This document shows positions 59,834 through 64,000 of a stretch of 64,000 nucleotides of DNA, piece by piece; position 1 is the stretch's first letter, and every line of letters begins with the position of its first letter. The position numbers were made by a program, and so were the translations under genes. This stretch comes from Linnemannia elongata (Eukaryota; Mortierellomycota; Mortierellomycetes; Mortierellales; Mortierellaceae). The DNA is taken from NCBI GenBank assembly GCA_036320915.1, contig JAXBDG010000010.1, positions 1,550,001 to 1,614,000 of the forward strand, given 5' to 3'. The notes beneath the pieces are model-generated. The model saw only the letters and a program-made list of their open reading frames with translations, ran no database searches and had not been told where the DNA came from.

Positions 59834-61743
59834 AAATAAAGGATGAAATCAACCATGCATGCGGCAGATCATGTTGACTCTTCTTTGTCGTTTGTTACTC
59901 AGGCTCAACAATGGGATCGAGCTCAACTCTACTCTTGGTTACCTGTGCTCAATGACGAAACTACTTCAACCAGTCCTTTCAAAAACAAGAGGATGAAAGG
60001 ACATCCTCTGGTCAGCAGACAATCAATCCACATTAAGCACCGTCTGTCCCACCCATTTTCCTTCCGTCACAAAGGTCGATGAGAGACAAGTATCTAGTTA
60101 GGCGTCAAGGAGAAATCAAGGAAAAATTACAAAATCGAAAGTGAGAGAGGCAAGACACAAAAGGGAGGATGAGAGCATTGAGAGCTGGGTCCGAGGGGGA
60201 GGCTATGCAGATATAGTGGGGGGTGTGATCGAGATTTTGAAAAATGGGTTGATATCATAGAAGGAACGAAAAAGAAGGTGGGAGGGAAAAGGAAAGACAA
60301 GGTGAGTGACTGAGTGAGTATGGGTGGAGGAGGAGTGTGTTGGGAGAAAGAGGAAGAAACATGGTGGAAGGTCGCGTACTTCCATGGACCAAAGAGCAGG
60401 TTCAGATTTGGGTCCGGGTTCCCTTGAGGTTTCCTTCCTTCGCTGTCATGTACCGCACTTTGTTGTGAGAATAATAAGGTAGACTGAGAGAGTTATTCTC
60501 AGTCCCAGCTCAGGGTCAAGATTCAGGGGAATGGGGAATGTGGCAACAAAAGAGCCAAAAACGAATGCAAGTGGGGTTCATGCCTGCCACTGTCGCGCTA
60601 ATGGGACGAAGGAGTGAAAGAGAAAGAGAAAGACGTCAAGCGCCAGTCCATCGCTTGCAGAAAAGAAATGCCGTCAAAACCGGTTCTTGAAATAAAAAGA
60701 GGCGATGGGAAAATATGAGCACAGGAAGAGCGAGAAAGGCAAGAAAAAAAGATACATACTCATCATCTTGGTACCACTCTCCGCTGGCTCTGCACTGCCG
60801 CCGGCTGTTGGTTGGAAGAGGAGGGCCAATCTGGCCTTTTGGATATATCAACATCGACCGATTTCCGCGGCGAAAAAAAAAGAGAAGTCGATGGCAAAAA
60901 AAAAAGATACCTGTGCTGTCGTACCTGTGCAGATGTATGCCAACCTAAATGGGCAAACGTGTGCATACACACAGGGAAAGGTCGACAATGAGGGGCAATT
61001 GAACCAGCGTAGGTTGCCACTGCAGTATTCTTTGGGTAGACTTGAAGCCAATGTGCATTGCGTTGCATGTGCTATTCTGGTGGTATGCTACCGTCACTTC
61101 CGTTTTATGGGAGTCCTTGGGTGGGTTGCCACTTGATGGAGCAACTATCAGATGGCAGAAAGGGATAACAACCACGCTGTTAAAAAAGGGTGGCAATCTC
61201 GCAAAGTAAAATAAGCAAACGCCAATTCGAAGCACAAATAACGGACAGTAAAAGCACCCCAACTTAAGCACAGCGGAAGCATAGCCGTGGACGACTGTAG
61301 TTCAAAAGTATCTGACAGTACATGCATTTATTTACTTTTCTGTTTCTCTTTTGGAGAGGCCGTTGAATACATTCATTGTTTTATGTACTGTATTCATGCG
61401 AATAGGGTGAATTGTACCTGATGAATGGGATGATGCTGGTGGATATGATAGTGGTGAGTACATGCGATAGAGAGAGAGAAAACGAATCGTTTATCGATCA
61501 AGTCTCCCATCGATACAACGACGAAATAGCAGCGAATACAATCCAGACAATAGAATAGTAATGGAACCCTTTGGAAGGATTATTATTATTATAATTATAA
61601 GAGGAAAGCTGCCTCCTGACTGGAGACCTCTGACGGGGTTGATGGGTTGCTGTGACCTGGTTGGCTCCCTTCGTTTTATTTCTCTTCTCATTCCTTCTTC
61701 TTTGAGAATATTGGGTCCAATACAGTCGACCTGTTCGTTCCTG

Positions 61744-61774
61744 TTAGTCAGTCAGTTAGTCAGTTAGTCAGTAA
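61744..61774. repeat. TTAGTCAG/TCAG tandem repeat
   Basis: About three copies of TTAGTCAG with one TCAG variant. Short and of unknown role. Confidence 0.7.
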
Positions 61775-63456
61775 GCCGGTGTCTGGCCGTCTGCCTTGTT
61801 GCTGTCTGTCCGCTGTCTGTCTGCCTGGATCTGCGTCTCTCCCAATTGGATCCCATCCTTTTCTATGCAATTCATTTTTTTCTTCCGTTTATTTTACCCA
61901 CCCTCACAGTCAAAGTCAAAAGAACGCTTAAAAGAAAAAAAAGAAAACCATAAAATAAAACGGCTTTTTGCTCTCCCGTCGTACTCTCTTTCTCTCTTCT
62001 TCTACTCGATTTTCCTCTCTTTTCCTCTCTTCTTCTTCTTCTTCTTTTTCTTCTTCTTCGCCCTTTCCCCTTTCTCCGTTCTCTTTTAGGCCCTCTCATT
62101 CGAACATCTCTTCCCTCATCAACTTTGTTTCTGTTCATTTCTCTCATCTCCCTTCTCCTCTTGTCGAATCTCATTCTTCTCTCTTCCCCATCTCCCACCT
62201 CAACTTTCCCCCTTTTTTTACTTTCTGTGTTCTTTCCGTCTCCCCGCTCCTTCCACAAAAAAGAGTACCTGTTGGTTTCAAGAAACAACTCTATTCTCTT
62301 CATCCTCATCATCTCGTTCATCACCTTTTTTCTTACCCCATCACTTCCCGACATCACCTTGATCAACCTTTGTCTTGTCTCTCCCAACACTCTTTCTTTT
62401 GTGTCCCTCACCCCTTGATCCTTGACACGTAGCACATCACATAAACACAAGGTTGGTCTTTCACTCATATACCCTATGCATTCCATATCCTCCCTTCCAT
62501 CCCCTCTGTTCCTTTTGGCCCCCAAACTTTACACGCGTTGACCAACTTGATCTGTACCTCCTTCCTTCCCCTTTTCCATCCTTTGCTCCCTCTGAATGAT
62601 CAATCAATCAATGTTACTCTTTTTTTTAAACCCCTTGTGCCTGAATCGATGGATACCTTCCCAAGAATGACAACCTGGTGGATACCCCGCTCCCCTTTCA
62701 TTCCCCTTCTTTCCTTCCAATTTCCTCTCCACTTCCTCTTGAGTTCAATCAATACGTCGTTCTCAATTGCTACCCCATGCTGTCCCCCCCCCCCCCCCCC
62801 TCTTCATTTTGTTCTTCAGCCTTTCCTTTATTTTTTTCTCCATTCATACGTTTGTGCAACCAGCTCGGAGAGAAAGAGATGGCCTCTTCAATTGCTCTCG
62901 TCGCCTCTCTTTTTTTCCTTTGGTGGCGATCTGATTTGATACTTGAACAATATTCATGCAGTTCATTCATTTGCTCAAATGGAATTCGAGAACGACGAAT
63001 GGCCTCTCAAGAATATCTTGAAAGCAGACAAGAGAATCAACAAGAGGAGTGCGAGGGGCGATTACTCCTGATCTTGGCAAAACACCCTCCAGGGGTCCCA
63101 AAGGAGTAAGGGAGAAAGAAGTACGCGACAAGACTGACACTGAGAGAAAGTATAGAAAACATCGACATAAGGATGTTACTCCAAACTCCTTATTCTCTCC
63201 AAAGACTTAAAGAAGTCTTGCATTAAAGGCCTCGTTCTTCACCCTTGTCTTCTTCGTTGTCACTTCCTCCTCCCTTCGCAAGGGTGAGAACCACTCCCCC
63301 CTTTTGTGTTGAATATGGTTGTTGTTCCTTCTTTCCCCCATCTGTCGAGTGCTTAACTGGCCTCGTTCAGTTTACGCGCTGCCGCTTTATTGTCCGTCCC
63401 TGCTGCATTGTTTTGAGGGGGAGCAATTTCGACTTGATTAACCGTGAGGGTCCTTG

Positions 63457-63461
<5 letters not shown>

Positions 63462-63494
<33 letters not shown>
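63462..63494. repeat. 33-bp poly-A tract upstream of the WOPR gene
   Basis: Uninterrupted A run ending 205 bp before the WOPR start codon; probably a nucleosome-poor promoter element. Confidence 0.75.
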
Positions 63495-63498
<4 letters not shown>

Positions 63499-63699
63499 GA
63501 TTCAGCGCTGTTCCATACATAACCACTGTTTCGTTCCTCCACGAAACTCTCTTTTCTCTCGTTCATTCTCTTCTTCACTCCCACACACTCCCCTCAACTC
63601 TTTCTCACACTCTTGTCCCTTTTCTTGCTTTGATTGCAACATCTCTTTGTTAATCCTATCTCTGCTTTCAATACCATCATTACGCTTATAGTGAATACA

Positions 63700-64000
63700 A
63701 TGAGCATCGTCGAGACGTTCCACGGTTATGTCGAAACCACTCAGGACACGCTACTCATCTTTGAGGCATGCCGCCGCGGTCTCGTGCCCCGCATCTGCCG
63801 TCGTTTGCAGGAGAAGGAGCGTCGCATTGTCCAGTCTGGAACGGTCTTTGTCTTTGACGAGCGCGAGTCCGGCATCAAGCGTTGGACGGACGGTCTTGTC
63901 TGGTCCCCTTCGCGCATACTCGGCAACTTTTTGGTCTACCGCGAGCTTGACAAGCGTAACAGTGGCAAAAAGGATGCGTCGCCCATTGACCGTGCTGAGC
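63700..64000 (+). CDS. Gti1/Pac2 family (WOPR) regulator, N-terminal part
   Basis: The first 100 codons of a gene cut by the window edge. The start MSIVETFHGYVETTQDTLLI followed by FEACRRGLVPRICRRLQ and SGTVFVFDERESGIKRWTDG then WSPSRILGNFLVYRELD is the first half of the WOPR DNA-binding domain (WOPRa). This family includes Wor1, Ryp1, Sge1, Gti1 and Pac2, which are master switches of fungal morphology, sporulation or virulence-related states. The key KRWTDG and W/SPSR residues are intact. No intron is seen so far. The WOPRb half and C-terminal region lie outside the window. Upstream is a 9.2-kb gene-poor region, reminiscent of the long control regions of other WOPR genes. Confidence 0.93.
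   Translation, partial: MSIVETFHGYVETTQDTLLIFEACRRGLVPRICRRLQEKERRIVQSGTVFVFDERESGIKRWTDGLVWSPSRILGNFLVYRELDKRNSGKKDASPIDRAE

Larger units (their letters stand above)
54476..63699. other. 9.2-kb gene-poor region between CH-kinase and WOPR genes
   Basis: The largest gap in the window, lying between two divergent starts. It contains (GTGA)n at 54508-54545, (CT)n at 55356-55384, an imperfect inverted repeat at 56900-57003, A38 at 59792-59829, a TTAGTCAG tandem (about 61744-61774), C17 at 62784-62800 and A33 at 63462-63494. Short frames on both strands at 59125-59790 and a 30-codon frame near 62980 look more protein-like than the rest but cannot be assembled into a gene. From 61950 on it is C/T-rich, as in a long 5' UTR. 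Confidence 0.5.

Noticed and set aside
61872..62525. 217-codon minus-strand frame
   Set aside because: Arg/Lys/Glu repeats from CTT/TCT-rich DNA upstream of the WOPR gene; composition only.

Overview
The window is nuclear DNA of a filamentous fungus, most probably an early-diverging one such as Mortierella or a relative. The genes are split by short GT-AG introns with strong GTAAGT/GTGAGT donors. The proteins are fungal (SAGA subunit, Gcn3, Yar1, Mrt4, Ldb17, a SIN-type kinase, a WOPR factor). The left edge carries an RNI-type leucine-rich repeat of the kind abundant in Mortierellaceae. Taxonomy is inferred from gene content only. I rebuilt the exon chains by eye; each chain quoted keeps its reading phase across every junction, but none is transcript-confirmed.

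Layout. 1-385: end of an LRR gene with an in-frame TAG. 0.5-6.2 kb: SAGA subunit Hfi1/Ada1 (-), ribosome-assembly factor Mrt4 (+) from a shared 373-bp promoter, then a possible Mei4/Rec24-like meiotic protein (+). 6.6-8.9 kb: glutamine-rich protein with an integrase-type H2C2 zinc-binding motif (-). 11.9-18.3 kb: WDR89-like WD40 protein (+), Ser-rich coiled-coil protein (+), Pro/Gly/Gln-rich protein (-). 18.6-21.7 kb: DCAF7-like WD40 protein (-) divergent from MPDU1 (+). 22.4-27.4 kb: Ldb17/SPIN90 (+), Yar1 (+), a 91-residue single-pass membrane protein (+). 27.6-30.4 kb: WRKY-like factor (-). 34.5-37.7 kb: eIF2B alpha (-) and a double-hotdog thioesterase-like protein (-). 43.2-45.4 kb: GATA factor (+). 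47.1-54.5 kb: a 1950-residue protein joining a calponin-homology domain, a Cdc7/SepH-type kinase and an atypical C1 domain (-). 63.7 kb to the edge: start of a Gti1/Pac2 (WOPR) regulator (+).

Two themes stand out. Housekeeping genes (Hfi1, Mrt4, Yar1, Gcn3, MPDU1, DCAF7) are close together with short promoters. The putative regulators (H2C2 protein, WRKY-like, GATA, CH-kinase-C1, WOPR) each sit beside 3-9 kb of gene-poor DNA rich in homopolymers and microsatellites. Several genes serve ribosome and translation supply (Mrt4 for the 60S stalk, Yar1 for Rps3, Gcn3 for eIF2B); Ldb17 and the SIN-like kinase point to actin and septation. I found no convincing tRNA, rRNA, CRISPR or intact transposon.
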